Assembly: GCF_013371465.1 (NCBI RefSeq)
Contig: NZ_JABWDU010000001.1
Location: forward strand, 983,794 to 1,047,793
Source of the DNA: Ensifer oleiphilus
GTDB lineage: Bacteria > Pseudomonadota > Alphaproteobacteria > Rhizobiales > Rhizobiaceae
Direction: 5' to 3'
DNA length: 64,000 nt
Under the pieces are notes generated by a model that was given only the letters and a program-made list of their open reading frames with translations, did not search any database and was not told where the DNA came from. Position 1 is the first letter of the stretch. Every line of letters starts with the position of its first letter. Positions 26,220 to 35,913 of the stretch are shown here, one piece after another. The translations under genes were made by a program, and so were the position numbers.

Positions 26220-28580
26220 ATGGATGTTGCCGCCCTGACATTGCTGGCCTTATCGCTTCCGTTCGTCGGTGCGCTTGTTGCGCCGCTGCTCACCCGCCTG
26301 CTTGGACACAACGCCGCCTGGATTCTCGCGCTTTTTCCGGCGGCGATCGTCCTGCACTTCATGCGCTTTTGGCCTGAAGTCTCGCGTGGCGAGATCGTGA
26401 CCGGTGGCTATGAATGGATCCCCTCGTTCAATGTCAGCTTCTCCTGGCTGATCGATGGCCTGTCCCTGACCTTCGTCTTGCTGATCGCCGGGATCGGCAC
26501 GCTGATCGTGCTCTACTCCGGCGGCTACCTGAAGCGGCATCCGCAGCAAGGTCGGTTCTTCTCCTTCATCCTGATGTTCATGGGATCGATGCTCGGGCTC
26601 GTCGTGTCCGACAGCTTTCTGATGCTCTTCGTTTTCTGGGAACTGACCTCGATTACCTCCTTCCTGCTGATCGGTTTCGACCATTCGCGAGAGGCCGCCC
26701 GGCGTGCCGCCCTGCAGGCGCTTGTGGTTACCGGGGGCGGTGGGCTGTTTCTGCTCGCAGGCCTGCTGGTCATCTGGAATGTCACCGGCGTCACCCAGCT
26801 TTCGCTGTTGATGTCCTTCGGTCCGGAGATGCGCGCGAGCCCCTTCTATCTCGCGGCCCTGCTGCTGGTGCTCGGCGGCGCGTTCACCAAGTCCGCCCAG
26901 TTTCCCTTCCATTTCTGGTTGCCCAACGCGATGGAGGCGCCGACGCCCGTCTCGGCCTACCTGCACTCCGCGACCATGGTGAAGGCCGGCGTGTACCTGC
27001 TGATGCGCCTCAACCCGGTCCTCGGCGGAACGCCGGAATGGCAGCTGTTGCTACCGCTTTTCGGCAGTGCCACGCTCGTCATCGGCGCAGTTCTCGCCTG
27101 CCGCCAGACCGATCTGAAGCTGATGCTCGCCTACACGACCATGGCATCCCTTGGTCTGCTCGTGATGCTGACCGGGCTCGGCTTCCCGCATGCGATCGAG
27201 GCGGCGGCGCTCTATCTGGTGGCGCATTCGCTGTTCAAGGGCGCGCTGTTCATGGTCGCCGGCATCATCGACCATGAAACCGGGACCCGCGACGTCACCA
27301 AGCTCGGCGGACTGCGCTCCGCTATGCCGCTGACATTCGTGATCGCACTCGCCGCAGCGTTTTCCATGGGCGGCCTGCCGCCGTTTTTCGGTTTCCTCGC
27401 CAAGGAGGAGATCTACTACGCGCTGCCTAGTCTTGACAGGCGCGCGATGGTTTTCGCAGCACTCGCCATCCTCGGCAACGGGTTGATGTTTGCCGTCGCG
27501 TTTGCCGTCGCGCTCAAGCCTTTCATCGGAGCGAAGATCGAAACGCCGAAGTCAGCGCATGAGGCGCCGCTGCTCCTCTGGCTCGGGCCGGCACTCCTCG
27601 CCGCAAAGGGACTGTCGGCTGCGCTGTTGTCCAACCTCACCCACCAGTTGGTGTCGTCGCCGATGGCGACGGCGATTGCCGGCGAGCCCAGGCAGATCAC
27701 GATCTCGGCGATCCCCCATATCGGTATGCCGCTGGCTTTGTCCTGCGTCACCATTGCTCTCGGCGTGATCTTTTATCTCAACCTTGCCCGCCTGCGCGCC
27801 TTCATCGCCACCATTCTCAGTGATATCGGCTGGGGACCGGATCTTGGGTTCGACCAGTTCATGCGCGGGCTTGTACGCTTTTCCGTCGCGCTGACCCGCC
27901 GGCTGCAATCCGGTCGGCTCGACGTCTATATGACGGCGACATTCGTGCTGGTCGCCGCCGTGCTGCTGGGCGCACCGCTCTATTACGGCGAACTGCCGCG
28001 CGCACCGTTCTTCGCCGCTGATGTACCGGTGCACGAGCTTGCGATCATGGCGATTGCCGTCATCGGCCTTTTCGCCGTCGTGCTCGCTTCCGACCGGCTG
28101 ACCGCGATCGTCTCGCTCGGTATTCAGGGCTTTGCCGTCGCCGTCATCTTCCTGCTCTATGGTGCGCCGGACCTCGCCTTTACCCAGTTCATGATCGAGA
28201 CCCTGTCGGTCGTCGTGCTGGCACTGGTGATGACGCGACTGAGGCTCTCACCCTCCGACCACCGGCCGCTCGCGCAGACGGTGCCGGATCTTACAATCGC
28301 GCTCGCCTGCGGCATCGGCTTCGGGCTGATGCTCTTGAAAGTGACCGGCGTGCCCTTCGACGCCACGTTGACCGACTTCTTCAATCTCTATTCGAAGACG
28401 GTCGCGCATGGCGCCAATGTCGTCAACGTCATCATCGTCGACTTCCGCGGCACGGACACGCTCGGCGAAATCGCCGTCGTCATGGTGACCGGTCTCGCCA
28501 TCCTGTCCTTGGTTCGCCTCAGGGCGGGCGCGTTGCGACGGATCGCCGACAATGACCCGGATGCGGAGGAACGCGCATGA
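26220..28580 (+). CDS. mnhA: monovalent cation/H+ antiporter subunit A
   Basis: The largest subunit (786 aa) of an Mrp/Pha-type Na+ or K+/H+ antiporter, related to complex I NuoL. The N-terminal two thirds have about 16 transmembrane segments and motifs such as [18 protein letters not shown] and [26 protein letters not shown]. The C-terminal part carries the NuoJ/MrpB-like extension ([18 protein letters not shown]). AAAGGAG precedes the ATG at 26220. Subunit B is separate and follows with a four-base overlap. The complex exports cations and resists alkaline pH; the pha operons of rhizobia serve this purpose in host nodulation. Confidence 0.96.
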   Translation: MDVAALTLLALSLPFVGALVAPLLTRLLGHNAAWILALFPAAIVLHFMRFWPEVSRGEIVTGGYEWIPSFNVSFSWLIDGLSLTFVLLIAGIGTLIVLYSGGYLKRHPQQGRFFSFILMFMGSMLGLVVSDSFLMLFVFWELTSITSFLLIGFDHSREAARRAALQALVVTGGGGLFLLAGLLVIWNVTGVTQLSLLMSFGPEMRASPFYLAALLLVLGGAFTKSAQFPFHFWLPNAMEAPTPVSAYLHSATMVKAGVYLLMRLNPVLGGTPEWQLLLPLFGSATLVIGAVLACRQTDLKLMLAYTTMASLGLLVMLTGLGFPHAIEAAALYLVAHSLFKGALFMVAGIIDHETGTRDVTKLGGLRSAMPLTFVIALAAAFSMGGLPPFFGFLAKEEIYYALPSLDRRAMVFAALAILGNGLMFAVAFAVALKPFIGAKIETPKSAHEAPLLLWLGPALLAAKGLSAALLSNLTHQLVSSPMATAIAGEPRQITISAIPHIGMPLALSCVTIALGVIFYLNLARLRAFIATILSDIGWGPDLGFDQFMRGLVRFSVALTRRLQSGRLDVYMTATFVLVAAVLLGAPLYYGELPRAPFFAADVPVHELAIMAIAVIGLFAVVLASDRLTAIVSLGIQGFAVAVIFLLYGAPDLAFTQFMIETLSVVVLALVMTRLRLSPSDHRPLAQTVPDLTIALACGIGFGLMLLKVTGVPFDATLTDFFNLYSKTVAHGANVVNVIIVDFRGTDTLGEIAVVMVTGLAILSLVRLRAGALRRIADNDPDAEERA

Positions 28581-28996
28581 GATCGGTGATCTTCCGGACC
28601 GTCGCACCGTTTCTGACCAGCCTGATGGTGCTGTTTTCGATCTTCGTGCTGCTGCGCGGCCACAACGAGCCGGGCGGCGGCTTTATCGGCGGACTGATCG
28701 CCGTGTCGGCATTGGCGGTCTACGGTATCGCCTGCGGCGTCGAGACCGTGCGTCGAGCGATCTACTTCCACCCGATGGCGATCGCCGGTGCGGGGTTGTT
28801 TGCGGCCACTATCGCCGGATTGATCTCGATCGCAGCCCGCGTTCCCTTCATGACCGGGCTTTGGATCTATCCCTCCTTGCTCGGCGTGGAAGTGCCGCTA
28901 TCGACAGTGATGCTGTTTGATTGCGGCGTCTATCTCGTCGTCGTCGGAGCCATCAGTTCGATCGCCCTGTCGCTCGAAGAGCGGGGAGGCGAATGA
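28577..28996 (+). CDS. mnhB: monovalent cation/H+ antiporter subunit B
   Basis: A 139-residue membrane subunit. The start [54 protein letters not shown] is a hallmark of MnhB, including the [13 protein letters not shown] loop. Four transmembrane helices are visible. It overlaps mnhA by four bases and mnhC by four, so translation is coupled. It is one part of the seven-subunit complex; the complex needs all subunits for transport in known systems. Confidence 0.95.
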   Translation: MRSVIFRTVAPFLTSLMVLFSIFVLLRGHNEPGGGFIGGLIAVSALAVYGIACGVETVRRAIYFHPMAIAGAGLFAATIAGLISIAARVPFMTGLWIYPSLLGVEVPLSTVMLFDCGVYLVVVGAISSIALSLEERGGE

Positions 28997-29373
28997 TGGA
29001 GGCTTGGTTTGCGCTGCTGGTCGGCACCTTCTTCACCGTCGCCATCTATCTGCTTCTGTCGAAGTTCATCATTCGCGTCCTGCTGGGCGTGGCGATCCTC
29101 GGCAATGGCGTCAACCTTTTGATCTTTACCGGCGGCCGGCTGACGCGCGGCGTGCCGCCCGTCATTGAGGAGGGCGCCGATGCGCTCGCTGGACCGGCGG
29201 CGAATGCGCTGCCGCAGGCTCTCATCCTGACGGCGATCGTCATTTCGTTCTCCTTCTTCGCTTTTCTGCTGGTTTTGGCCTGGCGCGCCTACGAGGACCT
29301 TTCGACCGACAATACCGACGAGATGCGCGTCGCCGAGCCGGAAGAAGAGCCGGCTCCGCCGCTTGGATACTGA
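28993..29373 (+). CDS. mnhC: monovalent cation/H+ antiporter subunit C
   Basis: A 126-residue NuoK-like subunit with three transmembrane helices. The pattern [21 protein letters not shown] and [23 protein letters not shown] is diagnostic for MnhC. The ATG at 28993 overlaps the mnhB stop. The C-terminal tail ([10 protein letters not shown]) is acidic and proline-rich. It is likely needed for the assembly of the complex. Confidence 0.95.
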   Translation: MMEAWFALLVGTFFTVAIYLLLSKFIIRVLLGVAILGNGVNLLIFTGGRLTRGVPPVIEEGADALAGPAANALPQALILTAIVISFSFFAFLLVLAWRAYEDLSTDNTDEMRVAEPEEEPAPPLGY

Positions 29374-29380
29374 CAGACCC

Positions 29381-30943
29381 ATGGCCGTTTCAACTTCACC
29401 CCCCGCCGATCTTTCTGCTGCCCTCGTTCTCGAGCCGGTTGCGGCAGCCGATTGGCTGGTGATCCTTCCGGTTGCCTGGTGCCTGGCGATCGGCGCGTTG
29501 CTCGTCATGCTGCGCCGGCCGATCGGCCTGCATCCGTTCATCGCCATTGCGGGCCTTGCGGGCCTGGTGGTGATCGACGCGTTGCTTTTGCACCATGTGA
29601 TCGTGAGCGGCCCGGTGACGATGGTGATGGGGCGTTGGCTGCCGCCTTTCGGCATCGCCTTCACCGTCGATCTCACCGGCGCACTGTTTGCACTTGCGGC
29701 GTCCGTCGTGGCGCTCGCCGGCGGCGTCTACTCGCTCTGCGACATCAATGACAGCGGCCGGCGATACGGTTTCTATCCTTTCCTGATGCTGCTGATGGCC
29801 GGCGTCTCCGGTGCGTTTCTGACCGGCGACATCTTCAATCTCTACGTCTGGTTCGAGGTGTTGCTCATCTCGTCCTTCGGCCTGATCGTGCTCGGCTCCG
29901 AGCGCGAGCAGATCGATGGCGCGGTGAAGTATGGTTTCCTCAACCTCGTCGCAACGACGCTGTTCCTGGTCGCCACCGGCTATCTCTATGCAAGCTTCGG
30001 AACGCTCAACATGGCCGACATCGCCCGCAAGGCGGAAGGCCTGCGCGGTACCGCGCCGTTGATGACACTGACAGCATTGTTTCTGCTGGCCTTCGGGATG
30101 AAGGCGGCCGCATTCCCCGTCAACTTCTGGCTGCCGGCGTCCTATCACACGCCGCGCGTCGTCGTGTCGGCACTCTTCGCCGGTTTGTTGACCAAGGTCG
30201 GCATCTACGCGCTGATCCGCGTGACAGTGATGCTTTTGCCGATGGAGCGGGAAGAACTCAGCTTCGTCATCGCGGTGGTTGGGGCGTTGACAATGCTCGT
30301 CGGTGTGTTCGGAGCGCTCGCACAGTCGGATTTCCGCCGCATGCTCGGCTATCTCGTGATCTCCGGCATTGGTTCGATCCTTGCGGGCATCGCCGTTGGC
30401 GGGCCGGGAGGCATCGGCGGCGCGATCTTCTATGCACTGCATTCGATGCTCGTCATGACCGCGCTCTACTTCGCCTCGGGTGTCGCAGCGAAGCTTGGCG
30501 GCAGCTTCTCGCTGTCGTCGCTTTCAGGTCTTTACCGCCGCCACGCGGGCTTTGCCGCGATCAGCCTGATGCTCGCCTTTGCCGTGTCCGGCCTGCCGCC
30601 GTTCTCGGGCTTCTGGCCGAAGGTCATGCTGGTCAAGGCAGCACTCGACATCGGCGCCTGGTGGCTTGCAGCGGCATTGCTCGTCACCGGCTTCCTGACG
30701 ACGATCGCGACCGGCCGCTTCTTCCTGCTTGCTTATTGGCGGGACACGGCCGGAGGGCAGGGGGCAGCGGACGAGGCGCAGATCCCGGTGGCCATTCTCC
30801 TGCCGTTGGGCGTGCTGACGCTGCTGACGCTTGCGATCGGCCTTTATCCCGAACCACTGCTGGCAACGATCCAGAGCGCAGCCGCCGGCCTCTCCGAACC
30901 GTCATCATATCTGAACTCGGTCTTCCCGGGAGCCGCCCGATGA
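29381..30943 (+). CDS. mnhD: monovalent cation/H+ antiporter subunit D
   Basis: A 520-residue NuoM/NuoN-like subunit with about 14 transmembrane helices, one of the two candidate ion-translocating subunits. Motifs include [64 protein letters not shown] and [21 protein letters not shown]. The ATG at 29381 lies eight bases after the mnhC stop; the longer reading from 29363 would overlap that gene and is less likely. Key Lys residues of the antiporter channel are present (GMKAA and LLTKV). Confidence 0.95.
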   Translation: MAVSTSPPADLSAALVLEPVAAADWLVILPVAWCLAIGALLVMLRRPIGLHPFIAIAGLAGLVVIDALLLHHVIVSGPVTMVMGRWLPPFGIAFTVDLTGALFALAASVVALAGGVYSLCDINDSGRRYGFYPFLMLLMAGVSGAFLTGDIFNLYVWFEVLLISSFGLIVLGSEREQIDGAVKYGFLNLVATTLFLVATGYLYASFGTLNMADIARKAEGLRGTAPLMTLTALFLLAFGMKAAAFPVNFWLPASYHTPRVVVSALFAGLLTKVGIYALIRVTVMLLPMEREELSFVIAVVGALTMLVGVFGALAQSDFRRMLGYLVISGIGSILAGIAVGGPGGIGGAIFYALHSMLVMTALYFASGVAAKLGGSFSLSSLSGLYRRHAGFAAISLMLAFAVSGLPPFSGFWPKVMLVKAALDIGAWWLAAALLVTGFLTTIATGRFFLLAYWRDTAGGQGAADEAQIPVAILLPLGVLTLLTLAIGLYPEPLLATIQSAAAGLSEPSSYLNSVFPGAAR

Positions 30944-31416
30944 TCAAGTTCCTCTGGATCAATCTGGTCTTCACCGCGATCTGGGCCGCGATCAGTGGCA
31001 GCCTCAGCGTGCCGAACCTGTTGCTTGGCTTTTCCGTCGGCGCACTGTCCCTGTGGCTGATCCGGCGCGAGTTGCGGCCTGTCACCTTTCCGGTTCGGCC
31101 GCTGAAGATCCTGCTGTTGACCGCGTTGTTTTTCAAGGAACTGGCGGTTTCGGCGACCAAGGTCGCGTTCATGGTCGTCCAGCCGAAAATGCGGCTGAAG
31201 CCGGGCATCTTCTCCTACCCGCTGACCGTCAAGAGCGACTTCGAGATAGCGCTGCTGGCCAACCTCATCACGCTGACGCCGGGTACACTTTCCGTCGACG
31301 TCTCCGAGGATCGCAAGACCCTCTATGTTCACGCCCTCGATTGTGCGGATCCCGGCGGCCTCAGGCGCGATATTGCCAATGGTTTCGAACGTCGGATCAA
31401 GGAGGCATTCGAATGA
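30940..31416 (+). CDS. mnhE: monovalent cation/H+ antiporter subunit E
   Basis: A 158-residue subunit with two to three N-terminal membrane segments and a cytoplasmic C-terminal domain. [28 protein letters not shown] and [27 protein letters not shown] are typical of MnhE. The ATG at 30940 overlaps the mnhD stop (ATGA). MnhE is needed for activity or assembly in the known Mrp complexes. Confidence 0.94.
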   Translation: MIKFLWINLVFTAIWAAISGSLSVPNLLLGFSVGALSLWLIRRELRPVTFPVRPLKILLLTALFFKELAVSATKVAFMVVQPKMRLKPGIFSYPLTVKSDFEIALLANLITLTPGTLSVDVSEDRKTLYVHALDCADPGGLRRDIANGFERRIKEAFE

Positions 31417-31796
31417 AGCTGCCGGACCAGATACTTTCGGCCGCCACCGGCTTCGCACTTGTGCTTTTGTCCATGGCGCTGCTGGTGACCGTCTGGCGCA
31501 TCATCCGCGGCCCGACGCTCCCCGATCGCGTTCTGGGCCTCGATATGCTCGTGGCAATCGCCATCGGTTTGATCGCGGTCGTTGCCATCCGCACCGGCTT
31601 CAATCTTTACATCGATATCGCCATTGCCCTCGGGCTGGTCGGCTTCCTTGCAACCATCGCCTTTGCCCGCTTTGTTCTGGCGCGCGGTCTGTCGCCGGAG
31701 AAGGGCGCGCTGGAGCAGGCTGCGCCAGATGCAGGCAAAGGGCCCCGGTCGTCGAAGGCGAAAGGTACCAGGCGCAAACGCAAGGGGGCACGCTGA
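31413..31796 (+). CDS. mnhF: monovalent cation/H+ antiporter subunit F
   Basis: A 127-residue subunit. The core (residues 1-92) has three transmembrane segments and the motif [34 protein letters not shown]. The usual length is about 90; here a tail of about 35 residues follows that is rich in Lys and Arg ([15 protein letters not shown]). It overlaps mnhE by four bases and mnhG by one. The tail is unusual and might interact with membrane phospholipids or be a strain-specific extension. Confidence 0.93.
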   Translation: MKLPDQILSAATGFALVLLSMALLVTVWRIIRGPTLPDRVLGLDMLVAIAIGLIAVVAIRTGFNLYIDIAIALGLVGFLATIAFARFVLARGLSPEKGALEQAAPDAGKGPRSSKAKGTRRKRKGAR

Positions 31797-32155
31797 TGGA
31801 AGCGACCTTCGAGACGATCATCACGCTTTCCGTTGCCGTACTGCTTGTCGGCGGCGCCGTCTTTTCCTTGCTCGCAGCGATTGGCATCGTGCGCTTCCCA
31901 GACCTATACACCCGCATGCACGCGGCCTCCAAGGCCGGGACAGTTGGCTCGGGCCTGCTGCTTTTGGCCGCGGGACTGCACTCGCTCGATGTGGCAATAC
32001 TGTTTCGGGCGTTGGCGGGATGCTTCTTCTTCGTACTGACAGCCCCCATTTCCGCCCATCTATTGGCAAAGGCCGCTCATCAGTCGGGTTACAGGCTGAC
32101 AAAGCAGTCGGTCATAGATCAGCTTCCACAAAGGCAAGAGCCGCGCCGGCATTGA
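31796..32155 (+). CDS. mnhG: monovalent cation/H+ antiporter subunit G
   Basis: A 119-residue subunit with three transmembrane helices. The pattern [46 protein letters not shown] is diagnostic for MnhG. Its ATG overlaps the mnhF stop by one base. It is the last gene of the operon; an AT-rich 403-base interval and mucR follow. The complete A-G order with overlaps indicates one transcript. Confidence 0.95.
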   Translation: MEATFETIITLSVAVLLVGGAVFSLLAAIGIVRFPDLYTRMHAASKAGTVGSGLLLLAAGLHSLDVAILFRALAGCFFFVLTAPISAHLLAKAAHQSGYRLTKQSVIDQLPQRQEPRRH

Positions 32156-32558
32156 ACGGCAACGTTTCTGGTTTTGTATTTCAGAACATTGCGATAGAAC
32201 CCAACCACGTTAGCAATTTCGAAATAAAGTTGCTAACGACGGCCAAATTTATGTTTGGAATTTTCGCTGATCAGTGTTAATCGAGTAAATGTAAAGTGTC
32301 GTCGTGGAAAATACTTAGAGCTGAAATTCCAGCTTGAGTTGTGAATATTGGCTGTTGCTTTGAGAGGTTGGCTGTTCCAACGACTCGGCAATAGGTTTCG
32401 TGATCAAAATTCCAACTCTTGATATTGCGGCAAGAATTTGTCCTTGCTGTGCGATTGATGGTCTATCCCAAGGCAGCGAAGGCTTCCCGACGGCATTTGC
32501 ATGTATTCCTCCCCCTGAATCATTTCGGGCTTGTGCTGAATTCCGATAGGAGAAAGAA
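32156..32558. promoter_or_regulatory. AT-rich leader and promoter region of mucR
   Basis: The interval has no convincing reading frame and is clearly more AT-rich than its neighbours, as expected for a MucR/Ros-controlled promoter. It holds a 9-bp inverted repeat at 32208-32238 and a direct repeat TTGGCTGTT at 32348-32356 and 32368-32376, exactly 20 bases apart. mucR is known to be autoregulated in S. meliloti; the two repeats are candidates, not proven sites. Confidence 0.6.
32208..32238. promoter_or_regulatory. 9-bp inverted repeat at the 3' end of the antiporter operon
   Basis: CGTTAGCAA (32208-32216) and TTGCTAACG (32230-32238) are exact reverse complements with 13 bases between. It is 53 bases past the mnhG stop. 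It may be an mRNA hairpin or a regulatory protein site in the mucR leader. Confidence 0.5.
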
Positions 32559-32990
32559 ATGACTGAAACAACGCTTGGCGCGAGCCATGAACTTCTGGTT
32601 GAACTGACGGCCGAGATCGTTTCCGCTTATGTCAGCAACCATGTCGTTCCGGCCGCCGAGCTCTCCACGCTGATCGCCGACGTCCATTCGGCTCTCAACA
32701 ACACGGCGGCACCTGCACCGGTAGTCGTCCCCGTTGAAAAGCCGAAGCCGGCCGTCTCGGTCCGCAAGTCCGTTCAGGACGACCAGATCACCTGCCTCGA
32801 ATGTGGCGGTACGTTCAAGTCGCTGAAGCGCCACCTGATGACGCACCACAGCCTGTCGCCGGAAGAATATCGCGAGAAGTGGGACCTGCCGACCGACTAC
32901 CCGATGGTTGCTCCTGCCTATGCTGAGGCACGTTCGCGCCTTGCCAAGGAAATGGGCCTCGGCCAGCGTCGCAAGCGTCGCGGCAAGTAA
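32559..32990 (+). CDS. mucR: MucR/Ros family zinc-finger transcriptional regulator
   Basis: A 143-residue global regulator that controls exopolysaccharide, motility and cell-cycle genes in rhizobia. The prokaryotic C2H2 finger is [19 protein letters not shown] with C79, C82, H92 and H96; a second His follows at 97. The N-terminal 50 residues form the oligomerisation part. The basic C-terminus (GQRRKRRGK) binds DNA. AGGAGAAAG precedes the ATG at 32559. The gene is followed by a strong terminator at 33061. Length and sequence match the S. meliloti protein very well from memory. Confidence 0.96.
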   Translation: MTETTLGASHELLVELTAEIVSAYVSNHVVPAAELSTLIADVHSALNNTAAPAPVVVPVEKPKPAVSVRKSVQDDQITCLECGGTFKSLKRHLMTHHSLSPEEYREKWDLPTDYPMVAPAYAEARSRLAKEMGLGQRRKRRGK

Positions 32991-33060
32991 GCAGGCCGCC
33001 GCCCATCGCCGTGATCACGCTTGGCGCTGGTTTGGTTTGAGGGGCGGAGCGTAAGATCAC

Positions 33061-33097
33061 ATAAAGGCCGGGCTGTTGCCCGGCCTTTATGTTTTTT
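33061..33097 (+). terminator. Rho-independent terminator of mucR
   Basis: ATAAAGGCCGGGC (33061-33073) and GCCCGGCCTTTAT (33078-33090) form a perfect 13-bp stem with a TGTT loop, followed by TTTTTT (33092-33097). It is 71 bases past the mucR stop. Confidence 0.95.
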
Positions 33098-33204
33098 GGC
33101 CTGGGAAAATGTGCCTATTCACGAAGCTCGGCTCTCGGAGCTGCGGCGTGATAGCGGGCCGAAAAGTGAGCGGAAAATTTCGTTGTCCCCCTTTCGATAA
33201 ATGA

Positions 33205-33226
33205 GTATAGGAATTAGTTCCTATAC
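33205..33226. promoter_or_regulatory. 9-bp palindrome in front of the HTH gene
   Basis: GTATAGGAA (33205-33213) and TTCCTATAC (33218-33226) are exact complements with a TTAG spacer. The site lies 13 bases before the start codon at 33240, so a protein bound there would block translation initiation or transcription. It is a likely autoregulatory operator or a promoter element. Confidence 0.7.
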
Positions 33227-33239
33227 AAGGGGTTTTCAT

Positions 33240-33689
33240 ATGGCCATTATCAAAGGCGATGCGCGAAATGAATATTGCCGCGGCGTGGTCCATCATCTCA
33301 AGACGGCCGCTTTGCCGACACGGCGCGTTGCGGCGATGCCGACCGGGCAGGGCGGCGCACGTGCGATGTGCACGCGGTTGACCTGCCGCCTCGTGCAAGA
33401 TCTGACGGCGGACGCCGTGCTCCTGTCAGCCGACAGGCTGCCGCTATTTCGCGATGCAAGGCGTGCCAGGTGTCATGTGCGCCAGATCGCCATGTATGTT
33501 TGCCATGTCGTCCTGCAAATGCCGCAAAGCGAGATCGCCAACGCCTTCGAGCGAGACCGGACGACCGTCCGCCACGCCTGCTGCGTTGTCGAGGATCGAC
33601 GGGATGTCGCCGATTTTGATGTATTCCTCGAGGCGATCGAGCGCTCGGTGGCATCTGCGTTTGCCGCGCAAATGGAACGAGACGAATAA
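33240..33689 (+). CDS. HTH protein with DnaA C-terminal-like domain
   Basis: A 149-residue protein. Residues about 80-145 resemble the C-terminal DNA-binding domain of the replication initiator DnaA: RCHVRQIAMYVCHVVLQMPQSEIANAFERDRTTVRHACCVVEDRRD with the basic-loop/HTH pattern. The N-terminal 70 residues have no known domain and the ATPase part of DnaA is absent. The ATG at 33240 has AAGGGG upstream; a longer reading from 33201 would include the palindrome. It is next to mucR in the same orientation but beyond the mucR terminator. The regulation target is unknown. Confidence 0.78.
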   Translation: MAIIKGDARNEYCRGVVHHLKTAALPTRRVAAMPTGQGGARAMCTRLTCRLVQDLTADAVLLSADRLPLFRDARRARCHVRQIAMYVCHVVLQMPQSEIANAFERDRTTVRHACCVVEDRRDVADFDVFLEAIERSVASAFAAQMERDE

Positions 33690-33897
33690 CTTATGCAAGC
33701 ATCCACCGGTCGCGACCAGGGAGCGAGATGCATCCTGCGGCCGGGTGATTGCGCCGCGCGTCACGTTCAGTGTCCACAGGGCAATGTCAGCGAGTGGGCG
33801 CGACAAGGGCCGCGCTACCGACGCCTGTCGGTCGGCGGCGGCTCCTTATTCGTGCAAGGTTCGGCACTTGCTTGAAGCGATGGGAACGACCGTAACC

Positions 33898-34320
33898 TCA
33901 AGCGGCAAGGCGCGTTTCGGCTTCATTCTTGATCCGCCGGATCATCGAGCGCAGTCCGTTCGCGCGCTGCGTCGACAGATGCTCGATCAGGCCGATCTTG
34001 CTGAAAGTATCGATCGCATCCAGCCTGGCGATCTCCGAGGCATGCTTGCCGGAATAGATCGTAAGCACGATGGCGACCAATCCGCGCACGATGTGCGCAT
34101 CGGATTCGCCTTCGAAAATCAACACCGGATCTTCCGGGTCGCCGGTCGCCTGGGTGGCGAGCCAGACCTGGCTGGCGCAGCCTTGCACCTTGTTCTCGCT
34201 GGTGCGCTTGGCTTCCGGCATCTCGGGCAGAGCCTTGCCAAGTTCGATCACATAGCGGTAGCGATCCTCCCATTCGTCGAGGAAGGCGAAGTCATCGATA
34301 ATCTGGTCAAGCGTGGTCAT
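33898..34320 (-). CDS. sufE: SufE family cysteine desulfuration protein
   Basis: A 140-residue protein that accepts sulfur from the cysteine desulfurase SufS for Fe-S cluster assembly. The active Cys is C48 in NKVQGCASQVWL. The conserved IVRGLVAIVLTIYSGK follows near residue 80. The gene is single on the minus strand; sufS is not in the window. ATGACC starts at 34320. The family call is certain, while its place as an essential or stress gene cannot be told from here. Confidence 0.95.
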   Translation of the reverse strand: MTTLDQIIDDFAFLDEWEDRYRYVIELGKALPEMPEAKRTSENKVQGCASQVWLATQATGDPEDPVLIFEGESDAHIVRGLVAIVLTIYSGKHASEIARLDAIDTFSKIGLIEHLSTQRANGLRSMIRRIKNEAETRLAA

Positions 34321-34513
34321 GGTCCGGTCCGATTGTCGGCACCATCAGGCGGCGCCCGTCGCCGCTCGAGAGCGATGCCTCTACCGCGCGATCCTCGCCA
34401 GCCCTGAAGGCATCGCGATCGGCGTGACGTTCATATAGGCGATGGTAGCACAGATGAGAACCGCGAATCGCCACTCGGATGCATCAATGCGCAATTCGCT
34501 CGAAACTGCTGCG

Positions 34514-35248
34514 CTAGATCGAAACGCTTGTGGGAATTGTGACGGCACCGGCAGTCGCACCGGCTGTGCCTGCCGCGTCGAGAGATGCCATCGAGGTGGC
34601 GAGGGCATTGCTCGCCTTTCTCGCGTCATCCGCATCGTCGCCGGCGCCCTTGGCGCGCAGATCCTGCTCCGCCTTCCTCAGCACTTGCTTGAGCTGCTCG
34701 GCGAGCGCCTTGAACTCCGCCATCGTGCTTGCGTCGGAACGGTCCTGCGAGCCGTCGGAGCTGAACTCGCGATAGGCGCGCTCGGCAAAGGACGAAGGCT
34801 CTGTCTTGTCGTGGTCGTTGCCTTCTGCGCCTTCGGCGTTTGCCGCCTCGGCTGTACTTGCCTGCATCGCAGCCGTGGCGGCCGTTGTTGCTGCGGATGC
34901 AGCCCCTGCGGCAGCGTCGCCGCCTCCGCCCATCATACCGGTCGAGCCGCCACCGGCGAATTGCTGGGCGGCTGCGCCAAGCTGCCGCGCCAGCTGTTTT
35001 GCAAGCCTGGCGAGCGTCTCCGGGTCCGAAGCCCAAAACCGCAGCATTCGCAGCTGTTCCTTCAACTCGTCCAGCTTCTTCTTGGCCACGGCCTTGCGGC
35101 TGGCAGCGGTTTCGTCATCTGCGCGCAATAGATTGAGAAGAGGAGAGCCGTTCTTTTGCGCCAGCGGTGCCGCGTCGGTGGCGACTGGAGATCCGTTTGT
35201 GGTCGCACGTGTGGCGCCCACATTTGAAAAGAACCCGTATATCTGCAT
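34514..35248 (-). CDS. hypothetical Ala-rich protein, 244 aa
   Basis: I do not recognise it. The start MQIYGFFSNVGATRATTNG resembles the N-terminus of rhizobial proteins of unknown function near divJ. Residues about 50-90 form a Lys-rich heptad (AVAKKKLDELKEQLRMLRFW) consistent with a coiled coil. Residues 95-160 are Ala/Gly-rich (AAGAASAATTAATAAMQASTAEAANAEG) and the C-terminal part again is helical (MAEFKALAEQLKQVLRKAEQDLRAKGAGDD). There is no signal peptide. It is a minus-strand gene with DUF5330 upstream and sufE downstream. Confidence 0.55.
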   Translation of the reverse strand: MQIYGFFSNVGATRATTNGSPVATDAAPLAQKNGSPLLNLLRADDETAASRKAVAKKKLDELKEQLRMLRFWASDPETLARLAKQLARQLGAAAQQFAGGGSTGMMGGGGDAAAGAASAATTAATAAMQASTAEAANAEGAEGNDHDKTEPSSFAERAYREFSSDGSQDRSDASTMAEFKALAEQLKQVLRKAEQDLRAKGAGDDADDARKASNALATSMASLDAAGTAGATAGAVTIPTSVSI

Positions 35249-35335
35249 CGGGGCAGTCTCCGCTGAATGTGCGGGGACCTAAACAGCCATGTCTTGTGCG
35301 AGCCTGTCTCTGGACCGCTCTTCGGTTGCAGCCCG

Positions 35336-35374
35336 AAAAAGAAAACGCCGCGAGGGGATGGGTTCCTCGCGGCG
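35336..35374 (-). terminator. Rho-independent terminator of the DUF5330 gene
   Basis: On the minus strand the stem CGCCGCGAGG/CCTCGCGGCG (35346-35355 with 35365-35374) has a nine-base loop and is followed by TTTTCTTTTT. It lies between the DUF5330 gene (stop at 35458) and the Ala-rich gene. Confidence 0.88.
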
Positions 35375-35457
35375 GCCGCAAGAAGGCGGCAAGTCAGGCA
35401 GTGTCAAAGGATGTCTCGGCGGCGGTCGGGTCGACCCGCTGTCACCGGAAGAAATGC

Positions 35458-35913
35458 TTACTGGACGTGTGACGCCTTGGGGTCGAGGCGCTTTTCCGGA
35501 ACCGGGGTGCGCTTGAAAACTGGAGCTGCATCCGCAGCGGTCTGCTCGATGGGAGCCGCGAGTTGGTCGGCGACCTCGGCCGCTTGGCCCACGGTTCCGG
35601 TCGTTACCTTGGCGTCGGGCTTGATCGCATCGGTTTCGGCGAACTGCGTGTCGAGGAACTCATAGGCAATGCGGGCGCCTTCACGAGCCCGATGGCCGAG
35701 AGCGACGAAGGTTTCAGCACCTTTCTCGCAGACCTCGGGCTTCTGGATGCAGATCGCACTGATATACTGGAAAGCCTCGTTGGCGGCAGAAAAAGTATCG
35801 CCGAGCTCGACCTTCGGTCCGTGCTCCAGCTTCTGCGCGCTCGACGGATCGAGGAACGGCAGCAGCACCAGTACCATCGAAAACCAGAATGTCGCCTTGA
35901 TGAGAAACCACAT
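35458..35913 (-). CDS. DUF5330 family protein
   Basis: A 151-residue protein. The N-terminal segment MWFLIKATFWFSMVLVLLPFLD is a membrane anchor or signal, and the following region contains a Cys pair (AICIQKPEVCEKG) that could form a disulfide in the periplasm. The rest is proline-rich and flexible. This pattern matches a small rhizobial family called DUF5330 of unknown function. It has its own terminator, so it is probably transcribed alone. Confidence 0.7.
   Translation of the reverse strand: MWFLIKATFWFSMVLVLLPFLDPSSAQKLEHGPKVELGDTFSAANEAFQYISAICIQKPEVCEKGAETFVALGHRAREGARIAYEFLDTQFAETDAIKPDAKVTTGTVGQAAEVADQLAAPIEQTAADAAPVFKRTPVPEKRLDPKASHVQ

Noticed and set aside
25900-26238. 112-residue plus-strand frame before mnhA
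   Set aside because: It overlaps the mnhA start and an opposing frame, with no ribosome-binding site and atypical composition.
34381-34635. 84-residue minus-strand frame after sufE
   Set aside because: It mostly overlaps the Ala-rich gene in another frame and has no SD.
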